Source of the DNA: Sphingomonas_E sp042693015
GTDB taxonomy: Bacteria; Pseudomonadota; Alphaproteobacteria; Sphingomonadales; Sphingomonadaceae
Length of the DNA stretch: 64,000 nucleotides
Direction: 5' to 3'
Assembly (NCBI RefSeq): GCF_042693015.1
Contig: NZ_CP170544.1
Coordinates: forward strand, 4,650,001 to 4,714,000
The position numbers and the translations under genes are program-made. Of this stretch, positions 53,051 to 61,852 are shown piece by piece. The notes below the pieces were generated by a model, which was not told the DNA's origin, made no database searches, and worked only from the letters and a program-made list of their open reading frames with translations. Each line of letters opens with the position of its first letter. The first letter of the stretch is position 1.

Positions 53051-53082
53051 TAAAAAAGGGCGCGTCGTAATACGACGCGCCC
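53051..53082 (-). terminator. Rho-independent terminator of the second TonB receptor
   Basis: A perfect 10-bp stem (53058-53067 with 53073-53082) and loop TAATA, followed on the minus strand by six T residues. It separates the two tandem receptor genes into two transcription units. Confidence 0.88.
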
Positions 53083-53107
53083 AAAAGATCGGCGGGGAGG
53101 CCGAAGC

Positions 53108-55405
53108 TTAGAATTCGTAGTTGAGGTCGACGCCGAAGCTGCGCGGCTCGCCATAGACATTGCCGGCATAGCCGAGCCCGCCGAAATCGATGCCGTTGAC
53201 GCGATATTCCTTCTTGGTGAGGTTCTTGCCCCACACCGCAATCGACGCCTCATTCTCGCCCAGCGCCAGCTTGGACAAGGTGATCCGCCCGTCGAGCAGG
53301 CCGCGCTTCGCGCCGGCGATCTGGTCGTTATAGGGCGTGCCCACCGTCGTCGGGTGGAAGTAGATCTTGCTGCGATAATTGTAATCGACGCGGAAGCTGA
53401 GCTGGCCGAAATCGAATTCGGGCACGTCATATTGCGCGCTCGCGTTCAGCGTCCACTTCGACGAGAAGGGGAAGCGGGCGGTATCCTTCACGTCGACCAC
53501 AGTGTTCGAGATCGGGTCGAGGATCAGGAACTCCTTATATTTGCGGTCGATATAGCCGACCGAGGAACTCAGCGTCAGGCCGTCCACCGGCAGCGCCTGC
53601 ACTTCCGCCTCGACGCCCCAATATTCCGCCTTGCCGGCGTTCACCGTGACGCTCGATGCGCCGGCGGTGCCCGCCTGGAACTGCTGGAGCTGCAGGTCAT
53701 CGTGGATCGAATAATAGGTCGCGGCATTCAGGCGCAGGCGGCGGTCGAGCAGTTCGGACTTCACGCCGATTTCGAACGAAGTCAGGTTTTCGGGCTTGTA
53801 GCCGTCATTGGTCGACCGCGCGTTGAAGCCGCCGGCCTTGTAGCCGGTCGAGGCGCGGGCATAAGCCAGCACGTCGTCGGTCGCCTGGAAATCGAGCGAG
53901 ACCGCCCAGTTGAATTTGTTGAACTTGGCGGTCAGGTCGCGCGTCAACGGCGTCTGCTGGATGAGGTGCTTCTTGTCCTCGGTGTAACGGATGCCGCCGG
54001 TCAGGCTGAGCTGATCGCTGAACTTGTATTTGCCCTGCGCGAAGCCAGCCACCGACTTGGAATTGTGGCGATAGATCAAGGGTGTCGACAGCGGCACCGC
54101 GGCCTGGTCGGAGATGACGATCAGCGGGAACTGGTTGTTGTTCTCAAAGCTCTTCTCGCTGAAGTAGAAGAGGCCCGCGACATATTCGAACTTGTCGCCC
54201 AACTGGCCGAGCAGGTTGAATTCCTGGGTCCACTGGTGCTGGCCGCGATCATTGTTCGACGTGAACAGGCTGACCGGCAGCACGCCCAGCGGCTGCACAG
54301 TGCCGTCGACGAACAGGATCGGATCGAGCTGGAAGCCGAGCACGCCGCCCTGGCCGTCCAGTTCGTCGCCACGGTCGATATTACGCCATTTGCGATAGCC
54401 GGTCAGCGAACGCAGCGTCAGATTGTCGCTGAGGTCGATCTCGGCGGTGAGCGTGTGGCCATAGACGCGGTCGGTCAACAGGCCCGCATCGTCGGCGAAA
54501 TAGCTGCCGAGCCGGTCGGTCGAAACCTGCGGGCCGTTGCCGCCGAAATTCACCGAATTGTTGAGGTAGGCGAGCACGTCGGGGCGGATGATCGTCGCCT
54601 GGAAGGCCGGGGCGATGCTCTCGCGCTGGTTGAAATCGAACGCATAGTCGATCCGCACGGCGCCACCCTTGTCATAGGAGACGGCGGCGCGCAGCGCGTC
54701 GACATTGAGCGCGCCCGGATCGCGATTGTCGGGCGCATTCAGATCGTTGACATAACCATCCTGCTCGCGGTGGATGTAGGAGAATTTCATCGCGATACCG
54801 CTGTCGCCGAACTCGCCGGTGTCGATCGAGCCGCGGGCCAGCCACTGATCGAAGCTGCCATAGGAGAATTTGAGCTTGCCGCCGAACTCCTTGGCCGGCT
54901 TGGCGGAAATCAGGTTGACCGCGCCGCCGATCGTGTTGCGGCCGTAAAGCGTGCCCTGCGGCCCGCGCAGCACCTCAATGCGTTCCAGATCGACCAGATC
55001 GAACACCGCGCCGGTCGAACGGCCCAGCACGATACCGTCGACATAGAGGCTGACGGGCGCGTCGGAGGTCAGGATCGGTTCCTGATCGCCGATGCCGCGG
55101 ATGAAGATGTTGGTGTTGGAACTGGAGCCCGGAGCGGTCGCGACGTTGATGCTCGGCGCAATCGCGGTCAGGTTGCTGATGTCGCGGATGCCGCGGGCCT
55201 CGATTGTGTCGGCGGTCACGGCGCTGATGGCGAGCGGCGTGTCCTGCAGGCTTTCCGAACGCTTCTGGGCGGTGACGACGATGTCCTCAAGGCCACCGGA
55301 TTCGGCCTCGGCAGCCGGCGCTTCCTGCGCGAAAGCAGGCGCCGCTACCATCATCGCGGCCGAAACCAGCGCACCGAACCGCAACGCCGAAACTGTGATT
55401 TGCAT
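53108..55405 (-). CDS. TonB-dependent outer membrane receptor (tandem copy 2)
   Basis: A 765-residue paralogue of the neighbouring receptor: signal peptide (to AFAQEAPA), TonB box region EDIVVTAQKRSESLQDTP, the plug (GIGDQEPILTSDAPVSLYVDGIVLGRSTG as read) and a barrel ending DLNYEF. Runs of sequence such as LVDLERIEVLRGPQGTLYGR are identical between the two, so they arose by tandem duplication or conversion. The difference in the extracellular loops suggests different but related ligands. ATG at 55405. Confidence 0.95.
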   Translation of the reverse strand: MQITVSALRFGALVSAAMMVAAPAFAQEAPAAEAESGGLEDIVVTAQKRSESLQDTPLAISAVTADTIEARGIRDISNLTAIAPSINVATAPGSSSNTNIFIRGIGDQEPILTSDAPVSLYVDGIVLGRSTGAVFDLVDLERIEVLRGPQGTLYGRNTIGGAVNLISAKPAKEFGGKLKFSYGSFDQWLARGSIDTGEFGDSGIAMKFSYIHREQDGYVNDLNAPDNRDPGALNVDALRAAVSYDKGGAVRIDYAFDFNQRESIAPAFQATIIRPDVLAYLNNSVNFGGNGPQVSTDRLGSYFADDAGLLTDRVYGHTLTAEIDLSDNLTLRSLTGYRKWRNIDRGDELDGQGGVLGFQLDPILFVDGTVQPLGVLPVSLFTSNNDRGQHQWTQEFNLLGQLGDKFEYVAGLFYFSEKSFENNNQFPLIVISDQAAVPLSTPLIYRHNSKSVAGFAQGKYKFSDQLSLTGGIRYTEDKKHLIQQTPLTRDLTAKFNKFNWAVSLDFQATDDVLAYARASTGYKAGGFNARSTNDGYKPENLTSFEIGVKSELLDRRLRLNAATYYSIHDDLQLQQFQAGTAGASSVTVNAGKAEYWGVEAEVQALPVDGLTLSSSVGYIDRKYKEFLILDPISNTVVDVKDTARFPFSSKWTLNASAQYDVPEFDFGQLSFRVDYNYRSKIYFHPTTVGTPYNDQIAGAKRGLLDGRITLSKLALGENEASIAVWGKNLTKKEYRVNGIDFGGLGYAGNVYGEPRSFGVDLNYEF

Positions 55406-55425
55406 TCAATCCTCCCAACATATCT

Positions 55426-55438
55426 GCGCAAAGCGCTT
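55426..55438 (-). promoter_or_regulatory. Shared leader motif of TonB receptor copy 2
   Basis: GCGCAAAGCGCTT contains the palindrome AAGCGCTT and lies about 21 bases before the start. It corresponds to the motif upstream of copy 1. A regulator is not identified. Confidence 0.45.
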
Positions 55439-55597
55439 CAATTTGGGCGCGTGATTGCGATATGCGGAACGAGAATGCAATAGTCTACATTTGAGTAGAT
55501 TTCGTAGATCGGTCGCTTCGTTCGTGCCCCGATGGCGGAAAGTGGGGCGATCCGCCCGAACGATAGTCTTTGACGAGCCCCCGACGTCGCGCGTTCC

Positions 55598-55990
55598 TCA
55601 GCCGGCGGCGCGTGATGAAGATTCCAGACGGAAGAACAGTCCGAGCTTCAGGCTTTCGGCGATTTTTGCGGCCTTCGCCTGGAGCGCTGCGGCCGCATCG
55701 GACGGCATCAGCGCGTCGGTCGTTTCCGCCCAGATCGCAAGCCAGCGATCGAACATGGCGGGGGTGATCGCAGCGCGATGCAGCATATGCGCCTGCATCG
55801 GGCTGCCCTTGTAACGGCCGCTGGTCAGCATCACGGAAGACCAGAAGGCGACCAGCTTCTCGAGATGGGCTGGCCAGTCATCCACCGCCGCGTCGAACAG
55901 TGGCCCCAGCACATCATCCTGGCGAATGCGACGATAGAAAGCGGGGATCAGCCTTTCCAGCATCGGCTCGTCGATTGCGGTCGCGATCAT
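55598..55990 (-). CDS. Group III truncated hemoglobin
   Basis: A 130-residue heme protein of the TrHb3 type: MLERLIPAFYRRIRQDDVLGPLF, WPAHLEKLVAFWSSVMLTSGRYKG, HRAAITPAMFDRWLAIWAET. The proximal His is in the MLHRAAIT segment and the distal pocket Tyr in FYRRIRQDD. Group III members are proposed to handle NO or low oxygen. It lies 192 bases upstream of TonB copy 2 and 55 bases after the TetR gene, all minus strand. The upstream region has an NsrR-like imperfect palindrome. Confidence 0.92.
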   Translation of the reverse strand: MIATAIDEPMLERLIPAFYRRIRQDDVLGPLFDAAVDDWPAHLEKLVAFWSSVMLTSGRYKGSPMQAHMLHRAAITPAMFDRWLAIWAETTDALMPSDAAAALQAKAAKIAESLKLGLFFRLESSSRAAG

Positions 55991-56005
55991 CCTATCGGCC
56001 TAATC

Positions 56006-56022
56006 ATGTATCTTGGATGCAT
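56006..56022. promoter_or_regulatory. Imperfect palindrome upstream of the truncated hemoglobin
   Basis: ATGTATC and GATGCAT (56006-56012 and 56016-56022) face each other with one mismatch, separated by TTG. AAGATACAT on the minus strand resembles an Rrf2/NsrR half-site. A TATATA run follows. This could be a nitric-oxide-responsive operator; no Rrf2 gene is present in the window. Confidence 0.35.
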
Positions 56023-56045
56023 ATATAAGTGATAGGGGCGGCGAT

Positions 56046-56648
56046 TCAATCCGCGAGCGCGGACGCCGCCGACAATGCTTCGCGGACGCGGGCCAGCGCC
56101 AACGCCTTGGGATCACCTTCGCCCATCAAGGCGAAGCTGCCGTTGAGAGCGAAGGTGCAATGGCCGTGGACGGTGGCGACCAATGATCGGGCGAGGCGAG
56201 GAATGGCTTCGCCCGCAGTTGGCGGCAGCACCGTGGCGATCTCCGCCATGACGATGTTGGTGAGTTCTGCACGCTCCTGATCGTCCGCTTCGGGCATCGG
56301 CTCGTCGGGGGGCAGGCGATGGTCGTAGATCGCCATCCACAGGCTGGAATTGGCGGTAGCGAAATCGAAATAACCCTCGACGAGGGCCGCGATGCGATCC
56401 GCCGAGGCTGCGGCCAACCGATCGCGCAAGAAGGCGGCCCACAGCGTGAAAGTCCGCGTGTTGATCGCCAAGATCAGCCGGTCATAAGTGCCGAACACAT
56501 TGTAGACCGTGCCGACGGAATAGCCGATCCGCTTGGCCACCTCGCGCGCGGAGAAACGAGCAAAGCCGACCTCCGCCATATGTTTATGGCCTTCCTGGAT
56601 GATCAGGTGTCGCAGTTCTTCCCGGCTATGATCTGATCGTCGCGCCAT
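56046..56648 (-). CDS. TetR-family regulator
   Basis: A 200-residue repressor-type protein with an N-terminal helix-turn-helix (FSAREVAKRIGYSVGTVYNVFGTYDRLI; about residues 30-62) and a C-terminal ligand-binding domain with a WHG-like segment (LWMAIYDHRLPP). It is divergent from the Aas-like fusion gene, with a double palindrome in between that is a candidate operator for both. The effector is unknown; acyl-CoA or fatty acid sensing is plausible given the target. Confidence 0.93.
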   Translation of the reverse strand: MARRSDHSREELRHLIIQEGHKHMAEVGFARFSAREVAKRIGYSVGTVYNVFGTYDRLILAINTRTFTLWAAFLRDRLAAASADRIAALVEGYFDFATANSSLWMAIYDHRLPPDEPMPEADDQERAELTNIVMAEIATVLPPTAGEAIPRLARSLVATVHGHCTFALNGSFALMGEGDPKALALARVREALSAASALAD

Positions 56649-56668
56649 GGCCTAGTGTTAGGACTATA

Positions 56669-56707
56669 ATTGAACAGTGTCCAATTTTTTATTGATCACC
56701 GTTCAAT
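56669..56707. promoter_or_regulatory. Paired palindromic TetR operator candidate
   Basis: ATTGAACAGTGTCCAAT (56669-56685) and its inverted copy (56691-56707) flank a TTTTT spacer. The first arm is itself a near-palindrome (12 matching positions plus the centre). It begins 21 bases upstream of the TetR start and lies 130 bases before the Aas-like start, as expected for autoregulation plus control of the divergent gene. Confidence 0.65.
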
Positions 56708-56836
56708 TCAATGGCAGATGATGCGCCGGCCGCTCGAATCGTGGGGTTGGGGCATATTCGAAGGTCGGGCGCATTCCCGATAACAGCGGCTTAAACCTTC
56801 CCCGATAATGAGCAGCCCGAATGATGAGGGTGATCC

Positions 56837-59800
56837 ATGTCCGCTCCTGACCTGTCCTTGCTCGGCAAGAAGCGTTTCGGCCCGCTGTTCGCCGTCCAGT
56901 TCCTCGGGGCCTTCAACGACAATCTCCTCAAGTTCGCGCTGTTGTTCCTGGCCAATTTCGGTCTCTACGCGGCAGAACCTGACAAGGCCGAACTTCTGGC
57001 AACGATTGCCACCGGCTTGTTCATCCTGCCGTATTTTCTGTTCTCGGCGCTCGCCGGACAGATTGCGGATGCGTGGGACAAGGCGAAGCTGGTCCGCATC
57101 GTGAAGGCGGCGGAAATCGGCATCATGGCGCTGGCGCTCGCCGGCTTTTGGGCGTCTTCCATCCCCGCGCTGTTGCTGGCCCTGTTCCTGATGGGGCTGC
57201 ATTCGACGATCTTCGGACCGGTAAAATATTCGATTCTGCCGCAGCATCTTGGCCCCAACGAGATCATGGGCGGCACCGGGATGATCGAGGCCGGCACCTT
57301 TCTGGCGATCCTGGGCGGGCAATTGCTGGCGGGGCTTATCTTGCCCTGGCAGGCTGGGCTGGTGGCCACGGGCCTTGCCGTTATCGGTTTCTGCGCCAGC
57401 CTCGCGGTGCCGTCGGCGCCTGCGACCGCACCGGGGATCGGCGTGGACGCCAATATCTTCAGAAGCAGCTGGAATATCCTGAAGTCCGCACGCCATGGCC
57501 GCGGCGTCTGGCTGAGCATCCTCGGCATAAGCTGGTTTTTTGCGGTTGGCGCAGTGCTGCTGTCCGAATTCGGCCCGCTGGTCAGCAACGTGCTCGATTC
57601 ACGACAGGACGTTGCGACGCTGTTCCTGTTCATCTTTTCGATCAGCGTCGCTCTGGGATCGCTGCTGGTGAACAAGCTGCTCGGCGGCGAGGTCTCGGCG
57701 CGCTACGTACCGGTTTCCGCGCTCGCTTTGTCCGGCTTCATGATCGACCTCTGGCTGGCGACGCGCGGCTATCGCCCTGCTGTGGCCGATGCGGGTGTCC
57801 GTGAATTCGTGGCCGTGCCGGCCAACTGGCGGATCATGCTAGACCTGTCCGGCATTGCCTTTGCCGGCGGCATGTTCATCGTGCCGCTCTACGCGATTCT
57901 GCAGACCCATGCTCCGGCGGAGGAGCGTTCGCGCACCATCGCTGCCAACAACATCGTCAATGCCGCGATCACTGTCGCGCTGGTCGCCGTGGTGACGCTG
58001 ATGCTGGCGCGGGGGGAGAGCGTGCCCGGCATCATCGGCGCGCTCGGCTTCGCGACGCTGGCCATTGCCCTGATCTCCTGCTGGCTGCTGCCTGAAACCG
58101 TCATCAAGGCGATGACGCGCGGGTTCCTCAAGCTCCTCTACCGCGTCGAAGTGGTGGGTGAGGCGAACATGCCGGCGCCGGGTGAGCGCGCGGTGGTGGT
58201 GGTGAACCACGTCTCCTTCCTCGACGGCCTGCTGCTCGCTGCCTTCCTGCCCGGCAAGCCGACCTTCGCGGTCCACACGCGGATCGCGCAGGCCTGGTGG
58301 GTGAAGCCCTTCCTCTCGCTATTCCACGCCTTTCCGGTCGATCCCACCAATCCGCTTTCGGCCAAGGCGATGGTCAAGGCGGTGCGCGAAGGCCGCACGC
58401 TGGTAATCTTTCCCGAAGGTCGCATCACCGTCACCGGCGCATTGATGAAGGTGTTCGATGGCCCCGGCATGGTGGCGGACAAGGCGGACGCGCCGATCGT
58501 GCCGGTGCGGATCGATGGCGCGCAATATACCCCCTTCTCGCGCCTGCGCGGCAAGGTGCGGCTGCGCACCTTCCCCAAGATTCGCATCACCGTGCTGCCG
58601 CCGCGTCGCTTCGCGATCGACGGCGAGATGACGGCGCGCGCACGCCGCGCGATCGCTGGCCGCAGGCTCTATGATGAAATGAGCCAGATGATCTTCGACA
58701 CGTCGGACACGGACCGGACCTTGTTCGATGCGTTGATCGAGGCGCGCCATATCCATGGCGGCAAGGCGCTGGTCGTCGAGGACATCAAGCGCGAGCCGCT
58801 GGGCTATGACCGGCTGATCACCGCCAGCCTGGCGCTCGGCCGGCCGCTCGCACGTGTCAGCCAGCAAGGCGAGGCGGTTGGCGTGCTGCTGCCCAATATT
58901 GCCGGCGTGGTCGTCACCTTCTTCGCGCTGCAGGCGCATGGCCGGGTGCCGGCGATGCTGAACTATACAGCGGGGCTTACCAATCTAAAGGCGGCCTGCA
59001 CCGCGGCGCGGATCAAGACGATCGTGACGGCGCGTGCCTTTGTCACGCAGGCCAAGCTTGGCGAGGTGGTCGCCGGGCTGGAGGCGGATGGCGTCGCGAT
59101 CCTCTATCTGGAGGATATCGGTGCTTCGATCGGTGCGGGCGCGAAGCTGCACGCGCTGATCGCGCGGCCGTTCGCGCGCCGCAGCCACCGGCGGCTTGCG
59201 ATATCGCCCGATCAGCCGGCGGTGATCCTGTTCACCAGCGGATCGGAAGGTCTGCCCAAGGGCGTGGTACTCAGCCACCGCAACCTGCTCTCCAACTGCC
59301 GTCAGCTTGCGGCGCGCATCGACTTCAATTCATCCGATGTGGTGCTGAACGCGTTGCCGGTGTTCCACAGCTTCGGGCTGACCGGCGGCACGTTGCTGCC
59401 GATCCTGCACGGCGTGAAGACGCTGCTCTATCCAAGCCCGCTGCATTACCGGATCGTGCCGGCACTCGCTTATGATGCGAATGCGACGATCCTGTTCGGC
59501 ACCGATACCTTCTTGGCCGGCTACGCGCGGATGGCCCACAGCTACGATTTCTATTCGCTGCGCTACATCTTCGCGGGCGCCGAGCGGGTGCGTGACGAGA
59601 CGCGGCGCACCTATGCCGAGAAGTTCGGGCTGCGCATCCTCGAAGGCTATGGCGCGACGGAGGCGGGGCCGGTGATCGCGGTCAATACGCCGATGCACTT
59701 CCGCGCCGGCACCGTCGGCCGCCTGCTGCCGGGCATCGAGGCGAAGCTCGACGAGGTGCCGGGCATCACTGAAGGCGGCCGGCTTTCGATCCGCGGGCCC

Positions 59801-60232
59801 AATATCATGGCCGGCTATATGAAGGCCGACCGGCCCGGCGAGCTGCAGCCCCCCGAGGGCGGCTGGCACGACAGCGGCGACATCGTCACCATCGACGACC
59901 AGGGCTTCGTCACGATTCGCGGCCGCGCCAAACGCTTCGCCAAGATCGGCGGCGAGATGGTGTCGCTGCCGGCGGTGGAGGGCTATGCGGCCGCGCTCTG
60001 GCCCGATGCCGAACACGCCATCGTCACCCGCGCCGATCCGCGCAAGGGCGAGCAGCTTGTTCTGTTCACCACGCACAAGGCCGCCAAGGCTGCCGATCTG
60101 CAATCCTGGGGCCGCGCCAATGGCGTGACCGAGCTTGCCATCCCGCGCGACATCCGTGTGGTGGACGCGCTGCCGGTGCTGGGAACCGGCAAGCTCGATT
60201 ATGTGACGATGGGGCAATTGGCCGCGGCGTGA
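56837..60232 (+). CDS. aas: MFS/acyltransferase/acyl-AMP ligase fusion (Aas-like)
   Basis: A 1131-residue three-part protein. Residues 1-420 are an MFS transporter-like domain (about 12 membrane helices; LGKKRFGPLFAVQFLGAFND). Residues 440-620 are a PlsC/LPLAT acyltransferase with H458VSFLD463 and FPEGRITVTG. Residues 650-1131 are an adenylate-forming acyl ligase with F799TSGSEGLPKG, EGYGATEAGP, DSGDI and GTGKLDY. This matches bacterial Aas/LplT-Aas fusions that flip and reacylate lysophospholipids with free fatty acids via acyl-ACP. GAGGG precedes ATG at 56837. Next to the quorum-sensing genes, it may also feed acyl chains there (inference). Confidence 0.93.
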   Translation: MSAPDLSLLGKKRFGPLFAVQFLGAFNDNLLKFALLFLANFGLYAAEPDKAELLATIATGLFILPYFLFSALAGQIADAWDKAKLVRIVKAAEIGIMALALAGFWASSIPALLLALFLMGLHSTIFGPVKYSILPQHLGPNEIMGGTGMIEAGTFLAILGGQLLAGLILPWQAGLVATGLAVIGFCASLAVPSAPATAPGIGVDANIFRSSWNILKSARHGRGVWLSILGISWFFAVGAVLLSEFGPLVSNVLDSRQDVATLFLFIFSISVALGSLLVNKLLGGEVSARYVPVSALALSGFMIDLWLATRGYRPAVADAGVREFVAVPANWRIMLDLSGIAFAGGMFIVPLYAILQTHAPAEERSRTIAANNIVNAAITVALVAVVTLMLARGESVPGIIGALGFATLAIALISCWLLPETVIKAMTRGFLKLLYRVEVVGEANMPAPGERAVVVVNHVSFLDGLLLAAFLPGKPTFAVHTRIAQAWWVKPFLSLFHAFPVDPTNPLSAKAMVKAVREGRTLVIFPEGRITVTGALMKVFDGPGMVADKADAPIVPVRIDGAQYTPFSRLRGKVRLRTFPKIRITVLPPRRFAIDGEMTARARRAIAGRRLYDEMSQMIFDTSDTDRTLFDALIEARHIHGGKALVVEDIKREPLGYDRLITASLALGRPLARVSQQGEAVGVLLPNIAGVVVTFFALQAHGRVPAMLNYTAGLTNLKAACTAARIKTIVTARAFVTQAKLGEVVAGLEADGVAILYLEDIGASIGAGAKLHALIARPFARRSHRRLAISPDQPAVILFTSGSEGLPKGVVLSHRNLLSNCRQLAARIDFNSSDVVLNALPVFHSFGLTGGTLLPILHGVKTLLYPSPLHYRIVPALAYDANATILFGTDTFLAGYARMAHSYDFYSLRYIFAGAERVRDETRRTYAEKFGLRILEGYGATEAGPVIAVNTPMHFRAGTVGRLLPGIEAKLDEVPGITEGGRLSIRGPNIMAGYMKADRPGELQPPEGGWHDSGDIVTIDDQGFVTIRGRAKRFAKIGGEMVSLPAVEGYAAALWPDAEHAIVTRADPRKGEQLVLFTTHKAAKAADLQSWGRANGVTELAIPRDIRVVDALPVLGTGKLDYVTMGQLAAA

Positions 60233-60243
60233 GTTGAAATTTA

Positions 60244-60271
60244 GGGCGGGCCGTGTGTCGCCGACCCGCCC
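60244..60271. terminator. Hairpin between convergent Aas-like and dioxygenase genes
   Basis: GGGCGGG (60244-60250) faces CCCGCCC (60265-60271) around a 14-base loop, 12 bases after one stop and 13 before the other. It probably terminates both directions; no clear T-tract. Confidence 0.6.
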
Positions 60272-60283
60272 AGGCCCCGTTCC

Positions 60284-61174
60284 TCAGGCCATCTGCTGAA
60301 CTTCGCGGTGCCGTTCCACCAGCCGCGCATGCTCGGGAATCAGCGCGTCGACGGTGGCAAGATGATCTGGCACTTCATCATTGAGCAGGATCGACGGGCA
60401 TTGGCCGTCGAACGTGCCGAGATTGGGCCGGTGCCAACGATAGCCGATCATCGCGGCCAGTTCCGGATCGAGGGTCTTCGCGAAATCGCGCGAATAGGCC
60501 AGCGCCTGATTCTCGTAGGGGTTCAGGCAGCCAAGGCAGTAGCTGACGATGATGCCACGGCGCGGCAGGCCGGAGCGGTTGGCACCGGCGGCATGCTGGG
60601 TCGAGCCGAGGAAGACCAGCGCATCGCCCGGCACCATCGAGCAGACGAGCGGCTGGCCCGTCGCGGGGGCATGCCCCATCTCGTCGCCATGGCTGTTGGG
60701 CCAGACCTGCGTCGCGCCATTGGTTTCGGAGAAGGTGCAGAGCGGCCACAGCACGTTCACCGAAAATTCGACGCTGCCCTTGGGCAAGGGAAACATCGCC
60801 TGGTCGCGATGCGGGATCTGGCCTGGCGCACCGGGATGGATCTCGACCGCCTGGCTGAGGTTGAGCTGGGGAAAGTCGGTCCAGGGCGAAAGCACCGTGC
60901 GCACCATCGCCATGATGCGTTGGTGCAGCACCAGCCGATGCGAATAGCTCGACCGTGAAAGAAGCTGATGGAAGCGCTTGGTACGTTCGCCATGGAAGGC
61001 GCCGACCGAGAAGGGCGTGTCGATGAAGCGTTCGTCCAGTTCCTCGCTCATCACCGCCATGTAACCGGACGGCATGGCGTTGCGGACGATCGTGTAGCCA
61101 TCCTCCAGCAGCCGCGTGGCATCTGCGGAGAGGCCGCCGCGTTCGACGAGCGATGCGAAGCGGCCGGGAATCAT
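60284..61174 (-). CDS. Phytanoyl-CoA dioxygenase (PhyH)-like oxygenase coupled to luxI
   Basis: A 296-residue Fe(II)/2-oxoglutarate oxygenase of the PhyH family. Metal ligands are visible: H122 and D124 in PHRDQAMFP, and distal H194 in GSTQHAAGANRSG; the oxoglutarate Arg is R206 or its neighbour. The segment FSETNGATQVWPNSH is a PhyH hallmark. Known enzymes hydroxylate fatty acyl chains or small metabolites; this substrate is unknown. The ATG at 61174 overlaps the luxI stop (ATGA), so the two are translationally coupled and almost certainly expressed together. Confidence 0.9.
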   Translation of the reverse strand: MIPGRFASLVERGGLSADATRLLEDGYTIVRNAMPSGYMAVMSEELDERFIDTPFSVGAFHGERTKRFHQLLSRSSYSHRLVLHQRIMAMVRTVLSPWTDFPQLNLSQAVEIHPGAPGQIPHRDQAMFPLPKGSVEFSVNVLWPLCTFSETNGATQVWPNSHGDEMGHAPATGQPLVCSMVPGDALVFLGSTQHAAGANRSGLPRRGIIVSYCLGCLNPYENQALAYSRDFAKTLDPELAAMIGYRWHRPNLGTFDGQCPSILLNDEVPDHLATVDALIPEHARLVERHREVQQMA

Positions 61175-61806
61175 GCCACGGCCGCCAGTTCGGTCGGCGC
61201 GGCGCGAAGGAGGGGCTGGCCCATGCCGAGCCGGCGGCGCATGCGGGGAAGCGTTTCGGCGCCGATACGGATCATCAGCGCCTGCACATCGACGCCATTC
61301 CAGGGGGTGGGAAGCGAAATGGGAAGCACGTCCCAGCCCATCGAAAGCAAGGCCGGAAGGCGCGAGGATTCGGCCAGCAGCGTATAGCGGCGGATGCCGT
61401 TGAGCTCGGCAAATTCGGTGAGCGCGAGCGCCAGCCTGCGCATCACGCGGATAGCCTCGCCACCAGAAACCGATTCCGGATCGCAGACGAGACGCGAAAT
61501 CTCCCAGCAATCCGGGCCGATCACCGGGCCGTCCGGGCACAGGCTGCGGAAGGTGGTTTCAAACATGTGCGGGCGCTCGCTCGGCAACAGACGAACCGAG
61601 CCGAGATGGTCGCCCGTCTCCTCGCAGCACGCCATCATATAGACGGCATAGTCGCTGTCGAATTCATCGACCTCCAGCCAGCTGCCGCGAACGGGCAATT
61701 CCCAGCCAAGCTCATCAACAAATACGCGCTTACGATGATGGTGCATCTGCATGAGGCGCTGGGCATGCGCCCAACGGCTGGTTGGCTGGACAATCTCGAT
61801 GTGCAT
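61171..61806 (-). CDS. luxI: Acyl-homoserine-lactone synthase (LuxI family)
   Basis: A 211-residue AHL synthase making the quorum signal from SAM and an acyl donor. The nearly invariant residues are present: R25, F29 and W35 in HRKRVFVDELGW, D47 and D50 in EVDEFDSDY, R72 in LGSVRLLP, F86, E102 and R105 in CWEISRLVCD. I chose ATG at 61806 because GGAGGTGAATTC precedes it; an in-frame Met 16 codons up is preceded by nothing useful. The lux-box-like palindrome starts 46 bases upstream. The acyl chain cannot be read from sequence. Confidence 0.95.
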   Translation of the reverse strand: MHIEIVQPTSRWAHAQRLMQMHHHRKRVFVDELGWELPVRGSWLEVDEFDSDYAVYMMACCEETGDHLGSVRLLPSERPHMFETTFRSLCPDGPVIGPDCWEISRLVCDPESVSGGEAIRVMRRLALALTEFAELNGIRRYTLLAESSRLPALLSMGWDVLPISLPTPWNGVDVQALMIRIGAETLPRMRRRLGMGQPLLRAAPTELAAVA

Positions 61807-61852
61807 GAATTCACCTCCACAAACAGCATCACCTTTCCGGGACGCCGCATCC

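Noticed and set aside
50670..55483. Two open frames of about 700 codons antisense to the TonB receptors
   Set aside because: They resemble each other only because the receptors are duplicated; no signal, domain or ribosome site.
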